Notes: generated from the letters alone by a model not told the origin. A DNA stretch of 64,000 nt from Paulinella micropora (GCA_019918135.1 WBZZ01002750.1:17501-81500), one strand, 5' to 3'; positions 1-13,218 are shown, counted from the first letter of the stretch. Numbers and translations: made by a program.

Positions 1-505
1 TATTATATTATATTATATTATATTATATTATATTATATTATATTATATTATGTCATATTATATTGTATTAATAATATTATATTATATTATATTATAGTAA
101 AGTATATTATATTATATTATATTATATTATATTATATTATATTATATTATATTATACTGTATTGTCTTGTATTGTCTTGTATTGTATTGTATTATGAATT
201 ATATTATATTATATTATATTATATTATATTATATTATATTATATTATATATTATATTATATTATATTATATCATATCATATTATATTATATTATATTATA
301 TTATATTATAATTATATTATATTATATTATATTATACTATATTATATTATATTATATTACGTTATGTTATTCTATGTTACATGAACTTATATTATATTAT
401 ATTATTATATTATATTATATTATATCATATTATATTATATTATATTATATTATATTATATTATATTATATTATATTATATTATATTATATTATATTATAT
501 TTTAC
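1..505. repeat. TATAT-type satellite
   Basis: About 500 bp of near-perfect TTATA pentamer repeat with occasional point changes (tatc, tgtc). Open frames over it encode only I/L/Y runs and are not genes. It is truncated by the window start, so its full length is unknown. Confidence 0.95.
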
Positions 506-992
506 AACATATATTGTGATTTGCTCAATACAGTTACAAGCAAGATATATGACATCGTTTCTAAAGGAAAGGTATATGACCTCGCAAGTAAATGCATGTC
601 TACTTTTGGCGTGCATGAACAGACTTTGGGCATACACCTTTTGTTCAATGCTCGCGGAAAATTTATTTTTACATTTGTAGTTTATGTACGTATGCGTGTT
701 TACATATATATATATACATATATATATATGTATGTATGTATGGATGGATGGTTGTGCACATGCGTATGATATACACACATGTATCGTCGTGATTGTGCGT
801 TACATATTGAAAAATGGGTACGATGTAAAATAGTGTATGCATTTGTGGACGATATATATAATTTCATTGATCGGGAGAAAATTGTACATATCTCATAGTA
901 TGTGTTGTAAAAATATAAATATCACATACAGCGGCACGTGAAACATGGTCCAAAGGACACAGACATAGAAAATTGCTGAAGTGTGTGAACTT
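506..992. other. Intergenic DNA upstream of the Wee1-like gene
   Basis: AT-rich sequence with a short (TA)n tract near 705-740. I see no coding exon with conserved content. The promoter of the downstream kinase gene probably lies here, but no specific site could be identified. Confidence 0.5.
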
Positions 993-2729
993 CATGCTGT
1001 GGTTCTGTGGCAGAAACAAAGGTCCAACGAAGCGGAAAACAGGCAAAGATTTTCGTTCGAACAGCAACGAGCATATTCTGCTAAAGTCTCCGCTTAAGGT
1101 ACCTTTCTCAAACGGTTGTGATGTGTTAGAAAGGTGTGCGAAAGCTATTCTCATGGACAAAATTGGTTCTTGTCCAAAGCTGCAGAAGACAAAAGAGGGC
1201 GTGTCCCCGCGCAAGTCACCTCACAAGCAGAAGGCCAGCGTCAATGCATGCGTCTTTAGCCGACCTTCATCCGACACAGGCAGCGCTCCAGGCTCACCGT
1301 AGACATTTGCATGCCTTGTAGCTTTCGCCGTCCATTCGTGTGCTTGCAGGTTTGCGGCATCCACCGCCCAATTATTTGAAGGTCAAGACAAGCAAGCAGG
1401 CCAGCCCTCCCCAACACGACAAACGCCTGACAAAGAAGGAACTACGGAGACTTTTGGCGTCAGCCTATCCCCTTCGAAACAAAAAAAGTGTTCCCCGCGT
1501 AATGGTCAGCTGGCGGTTTCGCCGTCTCCTTTCAACCTTGTGTGATGTTTAGGAGTCCAGAAGCGTCAAGTGCTGAGTGTTCTGTGCCAGTCTTCTGAAC
1601 AAAAAAGCCCCGTCAACCAGGTCAGGGCTAAACATATCCGCAGGAACACAGCAATAAAACTGGATGAGCATTCTATTTAGTCTTGCATGTAGCTTGCAAG
1701 CGTTGCTGGCTTTCAGTTGGGCCTGGATGCGTTGCAGGTCCACACTCTCTGGGGACACATGTACTTGAACTGCCAATCCTCGCCCTCGCCCACGTCTCCT
1801 CCCCCTGCGTGCCTTCCCGAAAGCAATTCCTCTGCCATGTCTGACGACCCTTCACCTCTCTCCTCTAACTTCCACCTCGCCAAACTCCCTGTCCGCCAAC
1901 TCACAGTTCGGCCTCGGCCCGTCTCTCTTCCCTCCCCCACCGGGCAATTCACGTCTTCGCCGAAGAACAGCGGCCCCTCTCGTTCCTTTCCCTTCAAGCC
2001 AAGGCCGTCCTCAGCCTCTTCACCATCAGGTTGTGCATTCCATGGATACCCCACCATGAATAAAACTTCTTTTTTCTTTCAGGCTCAACGTTTGCTGGGT
2101 TCGCAGCCAAGCAACGCAGCCAGAAGTCACTTCTATCGAGCACCACGCCTTCGCCCATCGAGGGCGGCCTGGAGCCCCTCCCGGAGCACTCTCGACTGGG
2201 CGATGCCGCCGACAACACCCGACCACCAGGCCCCGAGCGCCTCGCGCTGCCCAGACGGATCCTTTCGCCCAGGTCCGTACCCAGTTCTTGTCCTGTGTTC
2301 CATCCCCTAGAAGCTTCCTCAGCCTGTGATGACATTCAGCACTTTTACTGCAAGTAGCCCTTCGATTTTAGGTCGTGTTTCCTTTTATTTGCTGTTGTAT
2401 GATGTGCTGCAGAGACAGCAATGAATCGTTGCAATCCTTTCCTTCCAACGCCCAGTCCCCGACCAGCGGGGTATGTTTTCCATCAGTCAAGTCATCACGG
2501 ATCTGTACGGATCTCTGTTGTGTTGACATGGCTGCAGGATGGGGGCACTCCCCTGCCTAGATTGCCTAACCAGCCGGTCACGTTCGCGGTGCCCGACAAC
2601 CCATCGCAAGCCGCTCGCAACCCGCCCACGCGACTAATCTCGCCGTCGGCGCGGCAGATGGCCATCTCCCCGCGCTCCAGCAACGGCTCAAGCAAAGAGC
2701 TCGAATCCGCGGTAGCATCCAATCTTCTC

Positions 2730-2778
<49 letters not shown>

Positions 2779-2799
2779 CATCCATCCATCCATCCATCC

Positions 2800-2836
<37 letters not shown>

Positions 2837-3554
2837 CCTATTTACCTACCTACCTACCTACCTACCTTACCTACCTATCTATCTGGCTACTTTGCCCAAG
2901 TTGAACTTGACATCGGTCTGGCATATGTGCACCTTGCAGGGAGATGGCGGACTTCAGCGACGAGGCTCATTCTCAAATTGGTCTTCTTCCTGTTCCACCA
3001 AAAACAACTCTTCCAACTCTTAGTCCTTTACGGGGCAGAGAGCAAATACTGTATCTTTCTTTTTGCGATGGCATCACCTAATCGCAGTACTTGGGCAAAT
3101 ATCATATTCTGTCCCATCTCCAAACCTATATTTTTTGGTTTCTCGCCCACAGGCATCTTGACAAATATTTTTGTTTGTGTCGTTTCGTGTTGCCTTGTCT
3201 TGTGCTATATTGTTCTTTGGTGTTGGTTACCAGTTCATTGTCCAAGTCTGCGTCGTCCTCCCCCCGGGCCGCACAAGCCTCCCACCGCCTCCGTATCCAG
3301 GTCTACACCGCTCATCTGTGTCAACCTCCTTCACCGTTTCCACACGTACTGGCTGCGTCTTCGAAGGCTCGCATAACTTTGGATGTGGTGCTAGGTGCCC
3401 AACCGCGGCCTGCAGCCCAGCATAGTAGGCTATGCTCAACCACGTAAGTCTCATGCGTTAGAGTGGTGGACAATCAAATCATGAAAATTTTGGTTGCGGT
3501 GGAGGTTGGGCTGAGGTTTTGGTTGGGTCCAATTTTTTCACGATTCGATCGGCC

Positions 3555-3608
<54 letters not shown>

Positions 3609-4689
3609 AGGCCAAGACCTTCGCCCCAAGGAAAAGTTGTGCTGACAAGCAGAAGAAAGGCCATAGCTGGTCCAAACATTGCGGCACAGTCATAGTTTGA
3701 CTCATCTCCAATCCCTCTTCTCTGGTTTGTCATGTCACAACTTTTTCTTGGGGCGCAAGGTCTTGGCCTAACTAGGAAAAAAAACCAGCCGGTCGAGCCG
3801 GTGAAAAAAATTTGACCAACCAAAACCTCAACCCAACCTCCATCGTAACCAGAATTTTCACGATTTGATTGTCCACCACTCTATGCGGGGTTTGAGAACA
3901 AAACTGCTGCGCGTTGGCAGGTAATTCGAACCCTTTGCCCATGTCGCGTGGCTATTCCAACAACAGCCAGCCGCTGCAAAGGCCCGCATCCTCCTCCTCT
4001 GCGCTCAGCTCCAAACAGAGCTTCAGGTGCCACCCTTTCTACCACCTACCTATGCATCTATCTGTCTATCTATCTATCTATCTTTCTTTCTTTTTATCTA
4101 TCTTTGAGCCATGCAGCAACAATGTGCGGCCTCTTCGATCTGTCAAGTTCGATTGTGTGCAGTTTTGGAGGCTCCCAGGCAGGGAGCCAGTCTCAGAGTG
4201 GACAAATGACTCCTTCGGACCTCTGCACGCCCAAAGACCAGGGTACCTGATATATGTATACATATATATATATATATTTATATATTTATATATATAGTCT
4301 ATGCTTATGGCGGCCCGGGGCCACCAAGCACGTGCCAGTTCGCAAGTCATGTGTGCTCTGCTGCAGGAGTCTCACTCAAGACCGATGAAGAATGGGCCGA
4401 GGAGAGAAACATCAAACGGTGCGCCCTCCTTCTAAGAGAGATACTAGTGTTCCATCTGTCGCCGCATATTTGTCCTGCGATAGATTTTCATTTATAAATA
4501 GAAAACACGATAGTCAAGTACCAATCAAACTTTTGCCTGCACAGGCGTCTGAAAAAGTATGAATGAGTGGCATTTGCTTCAAATGTACGGCTCACAATTT
4601 TACATGCCTTCAACAAATTGAGACTCTTATCTAATAAGATAGCTAGGCAATAAGGCAGGCAATTAGGTAGGTAGGTTGATGGATGGATG

Positions 4690-4743
<54 letters not shown>

Positions 4744-7351
4744 CATGGCCCACGTAGAGATAGATAGGTAAACATATATTTGGCAAGTAAAGCTTTTGTG
4801 CGCGTCTGCTCTGGACATGTGTAGGCAGCGTCATCTGCTGACTCACCGTCCTCCGCACCGCCCGCCTTCGGACATCACGCCCTCTCCAGAGTCCACTTCG
4901 CAACCTACCTCCAGGCCTTCGCCTCTACCACAGTCTTTCCCAGGTCAGCCAGGCTGCACAGCAGAGCCAGCGGCGGCGGCAGCTAATGCTGGCTTTGTCT
5001 GCGTCCTGCATAACGTCGCTGCCCCATCTTCTTGTCATCTGCTTCACTGCTGCAAGGCCCTGCCACGCCTTCCACCACGCCTCTTTTGTTCTCTTTCGAC
5101 AGATGAGATCATTGAGTCTTCCTTTTCATGTTTTTCTGTGCGTTGTTTGTTGTTTAGATCCGCACTATTTCATCTTTAACGTGTCCAACGCGGCCGCCTC
5201 TCAGGAGAACGTACCACAGCTGAGCCCCATGGAGACCATGGGCGAACTGCGCAAGGGCCTGCCACACTCCCCACGCAAGACGACCCACTCCCCACGCAAG
5301 CAAAAGGGTCCGCATCAAGAACCTTGAGACGTTGCTCGTGCACGGTGATGCATGCTGGTTTGCTGGCTGCAGAACGACGGACACGCATCCGAGTCAACCC
5401 TCCGCGCAAAAATCCCTTCCTCAAAAGGTAGTCATCTTGCAGCAGTATGATTGAAATATGCACAAGTCGCAAGTCTGTATTTGCGCATCTACCTTGTCAC
5501 ATCATAAATTACGCGTCTTTGTTGGTGCTTGTACAATAGTATGTTGATAGAGATGTGGTTCGCTACATATACATTCACATACATCTATACATACGCATAT
5601 ACGTATCCACACAGATATACATGTCTATGCTGCAGTCCTACGACCGGGACGGGTAAGAAGGAGAAGCGCTCGAGCGAGTTCTGGATCCAGGAACACTCCT
5701 TCTTCACGCAGCACTTCGAAGCGGGCAAGGTGCAAACAGAATAGTAAGCACAAATAAGCATATGTTGTTCTTTATGACAGTAATAATAAACGATTGAAAT
5801 CAAAGCCATGAGATGTAACTATATTGTAACAGGTGCTGGGCAAAGGGTCCTTTGGAGACGTGACTATCTGCCGACACCGCTTCGTAAGTAACCGGTGGCT
5901 CTTGTTTTGTGCTGGTTCCGCTGTCCCATCCGCCCCGGTCAGCCAACGGAATTGTGCTGCTGGGTGGTGCAGGACGGGTGCCTGTATGTGGTGAAGCGCA
6001 CGCGCGCAGTGGGCACGGGCGAAATGAAAATTGCAGAGCTCTGGAGAGAAGCGCAGATTTTGGTCTGGCAGCTGTGTCTGTTGGCTTGGATGTGATCTTG
6101 GCGTGGTTGGCAGGCCGCCTTGCAGCAAGGCGCTCAACAGTGTCCCCATATTGCTCGCTATTACTTCTCCTGGTTCGAGGACGAGAACGTGCACATGCAA
6201 CTAGAGTACTGTAGTGGTCCTCGAGGCTGACGGCGCTGGCTGCATGGTTCCATATGGATTGCTGGCCTGTGACAGGGGGCTCCATGAGGCAGCCCGACAA
6301 GAGATTCTCCGAGCAGGAGTTGCTCAAGATTTGCCTAGACATCAGCAAGGCACTGGCCTTTCTGGCACAGCGCGGTCGCATGTGTAGCTATGTATCCATG
6401 GACGCATTTTTTTTGGGGGGGGGGGGGGGGGTTTTGTTTTTTGTTTGTTTGTTTAACTCTGGCATCAGGTTTTTGTCACCTGGATGTAAAACCAGATAAC
6501 ATCCTCGCGTCGTGTCAGGTGATAAACCGTGTGCAGTATGTACGGCTGTCAACATGTGCATTTTCTCCTGAGGCAAGGGTGCATACATGTGTCATCTGCC
6601 GATGCACCTCAACATTGTTTTGCACCGGTACCGCTTTGTGCTGATGGATAGGATGGCGAGACGATCTACAAGCTCTGTGACTTCGGACTTGCCACTCAAC
6701 TCAAACCTGGGCCTCAGGTACTGATCGCTTTGCTTGTCTTCAAGATTGATGCGGGCTGCTGGCTTGTGCGGTGTCTGCAGGCTGTGCTGGAGGGCGACAG
6801 TCGCTACCTGGCGCCCGAGGGGCTGGAGGGACAAGTGGAGCGACCCGGTGTGTATGTATGTATGTATTTATGTATGTATGTATTGTATTCATTTGCACGG
6901 TAACACGGCAGGTGAGCTTGTATGAGCGTAACTCCTGCGCCATGATCATATGTTTTTTGCAGAGCTCATGGATATTTTTTCTCTGGGGCTTACTCTCTAC
7001 GAGCTTGCCAGCGGAGAAAACCTGCCCAACGACTCAGCTGGTCGCATGCGAGTACAGATCGGATTGATTGCTAGTATCTTTTTTTAATAGTACCACGTGT
7101 AATTTCCTCTGTTTTGGTGATAGCACACAGCAACATGCGAAATGGTGTCATTCCTGATCTTCGACACCTCTCACGGGTATGACATTTAGCCAGTGGTTGC
7201 ATACAACATAATGTATCCCCTTTTTGTTTGTGTTGGGCGCCGCTGTCTCTAGCGCTCCTTCAATTTGATCCGGTCCATGCTGCATCCGGTGCCCTCTCAG
7301 CGACCGTATGCCAAGGACATAGTCGAAGCACTCTTGCGTCCCGACACTTGA
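993..7351 (+). CDS. Wee1-like protein kinase, intron-rich gene
   Basis: The coding sequence is in many short exons. Early exons (for example 1186-1298, 1350-1504, 1730-2060, 2537-2709) are rich in S/T-P sites (SPRKSP, SLSPSK), as in the disordered N-terminus of Wee1 kinases. Kinase exons: 5636-5729 (EFWIQEHSFFTQHFEAGK), 5833-5883 (Gly loop GKGSFGDV), 5973-6061 (DGCLYVVKR, the Wee1-type lysine strand), 6115-6213 (RYYFSWFEDE..LEYCSG), 6277-6376 (FSEQELLKICLDIS), about 6469-6519 (CHLDVKPDNIL, catalytic Asp), 6656-6717 (CDFGLATQL), 6781-6846 (LEGDSRYLAPE, close to the Wee1 GDSRFLA motif), 6961-7060 (DIFSLGLTLYELA), 7127-7177 and 7253-7351 (stop TGA). Wee1 phosphorylates Cdk1 to delay mitosis; that role is inferred from these motifs. 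The first exon (ATG at 993, MLWFCGRN) and several N-terminal junctions are uncertain. Confidence 0.85.
2727..2884. repeat. (TATC)n/(CATC)n microsatellite in an intron
   Basis: A tetranucleotide run, TATC then CATC then TACC variants, lies in the Wee1-like gene directly after the exon ending near 2709. Related tracts recur in other introns of the gene: TATC at about 4060-4105 and GATA at 4685-4742. Confidence 0.95.
3460..3882. mobile_element. Foldback (MITE-like) element in a Wee1 intron
   Basis: The left end (from AGAGTGGTGGACAATCAAAT) recurs as a reverse complement at the right end (...GTCCACCACTCT). The arms are about 105 bp and flank an unpaired centre that includes a T tract of about 45 nt (3559-3604). 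There is no coding capacity. ATGCG occurs just outside both ends (3453-3457 and 3883-3887) but is separated by TT on the left. The target duplication, and hence the superfamily, is therefore unclear. Confidence 0.8.
4685..4742. repeat. (GATA)n microsatellite
   Basis: About 15 GATA units in an intron of the Wee1-like gene. Confidence 0.95.
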
Positions 7352-7436
7352 TTGGCTGCGTCATCATGCCTTGATTCTGTCGTGTTACTCGTGTGATATG
7401 ACGGCTGGACCTCCTCTTCACTTCCTCTCCTTTTCC

Positions 7437-7496
7437 TCTTCTTCCTCTCTTACATTTTTCTCTTCTTCTTCTTCTTCTTCTTCTTCTTCTTCTTCT

Positions 7497-7528
<32 letters not shown>

Positions 7529-7530
7529 TA
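7437..7530. repeat. CTT/CTTT microsatellite downstream of the kinase gene
   Basis: A pyrimidine-only tract of TTC then TTTC units starts about 85 bp after the kinase stop codon. It is followed by a short imperfect direct repeat (ttacttagtcatg... twice, near 7530-7595). Confidence 0.9.
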
Positions 7531-7759
7531 CTTACTTAGTCATGCTTGCTAGTTATGATCTTTACTTACTTAGTCATGGTTGCTAGTTATGATCTTGTAC
7601 TTCAATGACTCATGATAAGCTTATTGAAACTTCAGTTCAAGACTTCTAAGAAAAGAAAACAGAAAAAATCACAAACACAAACAGCTCCGAAACATAGCCA
7701 GGAGAAACTGAGAACCGCACTGTGAAAAGAAAGAAGGAGCTTAGGAAGTTGGCTAGGTG

Positions 7760-8135
7760 TGGGATTAATATAACCGGTATTTACGTTAGTGTCAGCCTAT
7801 GTGTCTACCACTAGATGCTAGCCGGCGTCCACTTTAAGTCACTTTCAAATTTAATAAAAAATAATAATATTCAAAACTTGTATATATTAAAATTAATATT
7901 CAATCTTTCATTTTGTTAGAATAATATATTATTTGTATTAAATATATTAATCTGGAACTCTCACCAAACGCAGTTTGCAGTAACATAACTTTAATAGAAA
8001 ACAGAAAAGGCGCGAAGCGCAGAGCGCAAAGTAACATGACTGGCCGGATCTAAGTAATGGCTCTAACGACACCGTTACTCCGATACAGCCGGCCGGGTAA
8101 CTTATTATTAATAATATTAATTATTAGTTCCAACA
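7760..8135 (-). mobile_element. Probable solo/3' LTR of a degraded LTR element
   Basis: On the minus strand a polypurine tract, CCAGGGGGAG (8145-8136), is followed directly by TGTTGGAAC at 8135. This is the arrangement expected at the start of a 3' LTR. The left end of the LTR is not defined; 7760 is approximate. No second copy or coding region of this element was found in the window. Confidence 0.45.
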
Positions 8136-8145
8136 CTCCCCCTGG

Positions 8146-8787
8146 AACAAAGTAAATTATGAAAGTTACTGCAGATCCTAATATATGTTACTACCACTAT
8201 TACTATTTGTGAAACATATGAAAACACAAAGTCAAAACATAACGTAACAACTGCCGGTTACCCTCACACTCTCCGAGACGTGCAATCAGGCTTGGCTACC
8301 CGCGGAGGCTCAGACCGCGGCAAGTATGTATCGGTTAGACTACATACAAGGCAGCGACCCCGCAATCTGATTGGGCTTACCAGTGCGGCCCTGAGAAGAA
8401 GATTAGTATCCTACCCACCCTTTATCGCATAACACATATCACTAGGTAACGGATGAAACGTTATGTAAACTAGACACATGAAACATACCATCATGAGTAT
8501 ATGTTAATATGATACAGTATAGATATGATAACATATAAATATGATAGTTATGCAACTATGCTAATTCATCATATATTAACGTATACATGAGCTCTATTAA
8601 AAAAAATGACAGCGCTTCCAGTAAGGGGTCACGGTATATGAAGAAAAATTATCCAACTATGTTCTGGTACAGCTAGGAGACAGTTGCCGAGGTCTTTCGA
8701 AACGATAAATCACCCGAAGGTGTTGCGAGACGATCAACGACACTCCGACTGCCATCACAAGCCTCCGACTCAGTTGGCTTAGTTATA

Positions 8788-8840
<53 letters not shown>

Positions 8841-9090
8841 AAGCGAGTTAAATATTACGCAAAAGTACAATTAATCTGATTCCCCCCACTAGCCCCCGGA
8901 TCCATTCGAGATACGTAGCGAAATGCATGGGGACGGACGGGCGCAAAGACAACCGCGGATGCGTGCGTGGGGGTGAGTTCGGAGATGAGCGCGGAGAGGA
9001 ACATAGAAATGGCGAACAGAAGAAAGAGTCCACCGGTATTTCCCCAATCACACTCTTCGCCCGGCGGAGGTAGACCCAGTACCTACAACA
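8146..9090 (-). mobile_element. Non-coding LTR-element debris, with 3' LTR start at 9090
   Basis: On the minus strand a second polypurine tract (AAGGGGGGAG, 9100-9091) is followed by TGTTGTAGG at 9090, marking another 3' LTR running leftwards. It belongs to the element whose RNase H end lies at 9199-9397. The stretch also holds a (TA)n tract of about 55 bp (8783-8838). No coding region was recognised. Confidence 0.5.
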
Positions 9091-9198
9091 CTCCCCCCTT
9101 AACGTATACGTATGCGTAAATTTAAAATCGCGACTTATTGATAATACATATGTATAATGACCCATAAAATACTGATATATGCCATGATAAATCCTTAA

Positions 9199-9397
9199 TT
9201 ATTTCGCAAAATGCAAGAAATCAATCCCGAAGCGAATCATACACCCCTTGTCCACGATTAACGAGACTTTGTTTGCTAGGACATTGAGTTTTTCGTGCGT
9301 GAAATTGATCTTGGTAAAAATGTCCGCAAGATTATCTTCGGAAGATACCCGGAAAAGTTTGACTATTCCCTTTTTAACCACCCGAGTAAGGAAATGG
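9199..9397 (-). pseudogene. Copia RNase H C-terminus (flank of element A)
   Basis: On the minus strand the frame reads HFLTRVVKKG..LFRVSSEDNLADIFTK, the hallmark C-terminus of Ty1/copia RNase H (V.S.D.LADIFTK). It starts exactly at the left edge of element A. It is followed by a PPT and LTR start (9100-9090). It is the 3' part of the element into which A inserted. Confidence 0.8.
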
Positions 9398-9842
9398 AGA
9401 CGGGTTGTAATAATCCATCGAGGCGATGTGTATCAATGGCAAGGTTCTTCTAAGGATCAATAAAAACACTTTAATTAGAACGAACTGAATGTGGTATGAA
9501 ACAAATCATGCTGATCACACGATAACATGTGATAAAGAATGTCTAGCAAACCAATATATGACTGTATTAATAATAATGACCATGGTGCAACTGTATCACA
9601 GTCAACTGTGGTCATTATTCTCGATTCATGTGATAATTGGATAGATCGGTGCGGGGAAGCAATATACGTGACAAATTGGCAATATTGCTGTGATTTATGG
9701 TAATAAACGGCAAAATATATGCAACCATCCGTTACCGGTAATATTGGCATTACATGAGAATAAATGGTAAAATACATGCAATTGCGAGTTCCGCCGTCAG
9801 TAAAAAGATAAGACGGAATATTCCGGATATTACGGTCTTACA
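9398..9842 (-). repeat. 3' LTR of copia A
   Basis: It matches 17034-17468 over its whole length with a few indels (for example ctctaatcta is present only in the 5' LTR) and substitutions. Its outer edge abuts the target-site copy AATGG. Confidence 0.93.
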
Positions 9843-9850
9843 CTCCCCCC
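9843..9850 (-). other. Polypurine tract of copia A
   Basis: GGGGGGAG on the minus strand directly precedes the 3' LTR start TGTAAG. This is the expected plus-strand DNA primer site. Confidence 0.8.
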
Positions 9851-10292
9851 GAACTCGATACGTCGTGCCCGCCATGTCGGAATCGGTCACTTCTCAAAAG
9901 AGGGAATTCCTTAGCTTTCATGCAATATTGACATCAAGTCCATCCTCTATAACTCCGATTCCATGAATAGTTGGGATACACTTGTCGATTGTTCCACTCC
10001 TCACATAAACTAAATCTATATCAGATCGTTCACTAAGAAGATTCGCAGTCTTGAAATAAACATCGAAGTTGAAATCTCCCCACGTTGTAAATTAATATAT
10101 CATCACCGCGCTCATAACGTACTATAAAATTACATAGTATATTATTTAATGAGCATAAATTGAACTGGAGGTAGCCGTACGAAATTCACTTCAAATAATC
10201 TGCCAGTCGAGCAGTAAACTGATCGATGAGCTTCAAGTACTGGGGTGTAGGCACCGCCTTTGTGAAAACGTCTGCGAGATTGTCATTAGTTC

Positions 10293-10856
10293 CTATTTTA
10301 CGCCTCGTAATTCTTCCAATTCCACAATATAATGGCGCTTAAGTGCCAAATGCCTAGATCGCTGACTGCCAAAACCGTTGGTGGTAGTCAGAATTGATCC
10401 TTGATTATTGCCAAAAACTGTCGATAGCCTAGGTATCGGTATACCTAGCTCGTCACAGAAATTCTGTATTGCAACTGCATTTCTTGCTGCCGACGACATA
10501 GCAATAGTCTCGGACTCCTGCGTTGAAAGTGCGACCGTCGACTGCCGCTTAGATGCCCAAAATACCAGGCCGGTAATGAATTGTAACTCACCGGACCGCG
10601 AACGTTGAGTGAACTTGCATTTTCCAAGGTCGGTGTCGGCGTAAGTCTGCAGGTCGATCGTCCTCCAGTCCACATTCGAAGGAAAGAACAACCCACGTTG
10701 GTCTCGTAACGAACGATAAATCCGACTTACCATCCCGTAAGCAACATCCGGCTCTTTATGCATGTAAGTGCATAATCTGTTGACTGCATAAGCGAGTGCG
10801 GCTGCGTTTGTGACGTTGGCCAGATGAGCTCGCCCGCCAGCTTCCGCAGGGGCCAT
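10293..10856 (-). pseudogene. Copia A RNase H domain
   Basis: The frame contains YADTDLGKC.. (YSDADWAG-like), SGELQFITGLVFWASKRQSTVALSTQESE (a typical copia RNase H block with catalytic D and E), and LALKRHYIVELEE (.KHI.I.YH..RE). It lies at the 3' end of pol, after RT. It overlaps the preceding RT frame by about 130 bp in another frame, so pol is frameshifted here. Confidence 0.85.
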
Positions 10857-11864
10857 TGTCGCAAAGTCGCATTCGGATCTGCCGGTTGCGGTTCTTGGTC
10901 AGTGGATGGAGTCGTGGTGGGCTTCGCATTCGCAAACCCACGATCCTGCAACAAACCATCAATGTACGTCTTTTGATGTATCAACAATCCAGTATCCAGT
11001 CGAACAAACTGCATACCACAAAAGACTTCCACGTCTCCCTTGTCCGTCAAACGAAACTGTGCTTTTTGGAGACGTCGAACTAAATTACTATGTTGCTCCC
11101 CCCTCTGACAAAATACAAGCATGTCGTCTGTACGTAACAAAACGACCCATGGTAGTGACCTCATTGTCCATCGCAAAGCTAGGTGGGAACTTCATCTGCG
11201 GATCTCTGAGGAAAAACACACATGCATCGACCGTTGATTGCAAGTAGCCTATTTTCCTCAACAAACGTGAAATGTGATTGTACCACCTCCTTCCCGCCTG
11301 AGGGGATCCGTACAGGGCCTTCCTGACCTTCCAAATTCTGTTCGGTTGCTCTTGCGACCTAAAGCCATCCGGGGGTATAGCGTAGCAGATTTCACCCATG
11401 TCTGCATGGGAGTAAGCCTGGCTAAAGTCAATATGCTTCATATACGCATTTATTGCCACCATTAACGAACAAAGGGTAAGCAAGAAAATATGCTGGGCCA
11501 CAGGCGAAGAAGTTTCATATGGGTTGAAATGCTGGAATGGTACCATTTGATTTCCATAGATTACCAGTCTCGACTTGTACTTGGACACACCGGACGCCTC
11601 ATCAACCTTGATAGCATCAACAAAACCTGTCCTGTTAGGTTTTATCTTGTCTCTGTCAGCGTCATTCCATGCAGCCCATTCCAAACAACCAGCATCATAC
11701 AATCCTTGTATTTCCCTCTCTCTCGCCTTCACTACCTCGGGCATTTGTCTCAAAACTTTTTCTGGCTTTCGCAGAACTCTTGTGAACAAACATACGTCAG
11801 TATATTTCACTTCGTCCTCATTGTTCGTCATTTCGAAATCATTGTTCTCATCCGTCACTGCCAT
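10727..11864 (-). pseudogene. Copia A reverse transcriptase
   Basis: Two overlapping frames (11864-11088 and 11176-10727) cover the RT. Visible are FVDAIKVDEASGVSKYKSRLVIYGNQ (the copia RT N-terminus, [W].K.KA RLV..G), HIDFSQAYSHADM (catalytic motif A, D.. AFL-like), PNRIWKVRKALYGSPQAGRRWY (K.LYGLKQ.PR.W) and, after the shift, LRTDDMLVFCQRGEQ, the YVDDML box with TDD in place of VDD. The frame change at about 11100-11170 interrupts the gene next to the catalytic box. Confidence 0.85.
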
Positions 11865-12136
11865 GTGATATCTGTGAGTCGAGTGTGTGCTGGCGTTTGT
11901 TTCCTCACTCTTTTGCCACCAACAATGTTAGTGCTAGAAATGTTCCCCTCAATGTCTCTTGGGGCCTTTTTCTCCTCCCTTCGTCGTAATTTCTGTTCTT
12001 GAAACACGATCACTCTCCCAGCCGGTTGTCGGAGCGGGATTCTACTCACGAATTTCGCATCTCTGTTTCTGATTGGTGTGTTCTCAACCTCGTGCGCTAC
12101 CTCGAGACCAGGTAGATGGTTACGGGGTACGTTATC

Positions 12137-13218
12137 CTACGATAAACCTGAGCATCGTGCTTTCATGACAATGGGTGAGTCGTTAGTCTCCTCCTTTTTT
12201 ACAGTCTCACTCTGAAATTCACCCGTATCTTCCGTCAAATTTTCACTCAAATTTCTCTGTGGCTGCAAGCCTGGATCAGCAGAATCGCCGTCTTCCATCA
12301 TCTCATCGTCCCACACACATTCGTCCAGCTTAGCTGTATACCCTCTGACGTGTGTGTTAAACCTGACATTCCTCTGTTCCACTACCTGATTCTCCTTGAG
12401 CAAATATTCTCTGTACAATCTCCGAAATAGATTGTAACCAACGAGCACACCAGGGGTAGCCATAGACATACCTTTCTCCTGTCGCCACATTCGAACCCAT
12501 GCAAGGCACCCTATCGGTTGTAGAAAGTCTACAGGTGGTCGTCTTTTTAGTGTGACTTCATATGGTGACAGTCTTTTGTATTTACCTGTAACCATAGGCG
12601 TCACCATCCGTACGACCCACTCCGCCTGCTCCATCTCCTGCCAAAACGAACGAGATAATTGAGCATCAATCCTCATAGCTGTCGATCTAGTACCTGCTGT
12701 CCTATGCTCTCTCTCTGCTATGGGATTTGATCTTGGTTCGTCTCTTGGTGTGGTCTTTATATTATCCCGTTGGTGTTGCAAAACTCAATGAGATGGTTGG
12801 TTGCAAACTCACCGTCACATCCGATTTGTTTGACCGTTCGCCCAGTTCGAGCCACGAAGAATGCAACCACCTTAGCAACAAACGGCAAATACAAATCTTC
12901 TTCTCTCGTAGGCGAAAAATGGTTGAAGCCAAATTTACCTTCGCCATCCTTGAGCACCAACTTGTAACGATTGCCCGCGATCGACTTCGTCCTCCAAGGT
13001 CCTCTGAAGTCCATATTCAAGCTCTCGCTCACCTTGAAATCAGAATCAATATTAGGGTTATCCTTATAAACAGGCAATGGTGTTATCTTGGTATGTTGGC
13101 ATCCGTTGCACACACTTGGCAACCGTTCTCGCCAGCCCTTGCCCACTATTGTCCTGCCATACTTCAATGCCCATTGTTCCATCACTTTGACACCTGCATG
13201 CCCCAACATTTTATGCAA
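12137..13218 (-). pseudogene. Copia A integrase
   Basis: The frame 13218-12757 has the zinc-binding part (HKMLGHAGV..CNGCQHTKITPLP) and the start of the catalytic core (LNMDFRGPW, then VKQIGCDGEF). The frame 12781-12137 continues with NPIAEREHRTAGTRSTAM, SRSFWQEMEQAEW, KRLSPYEV and the LVGY..EYLL tail. A single frameshift near 12757-12781 separates them. The protease frame upstream reads into this frame through one TAA. Confidence 0.85.

Noticed and set aside
167..769. Plus-strand frames over the TATAT satellite
   Set aside because: Poly I/L/Y translation of simple repeat; no gene.
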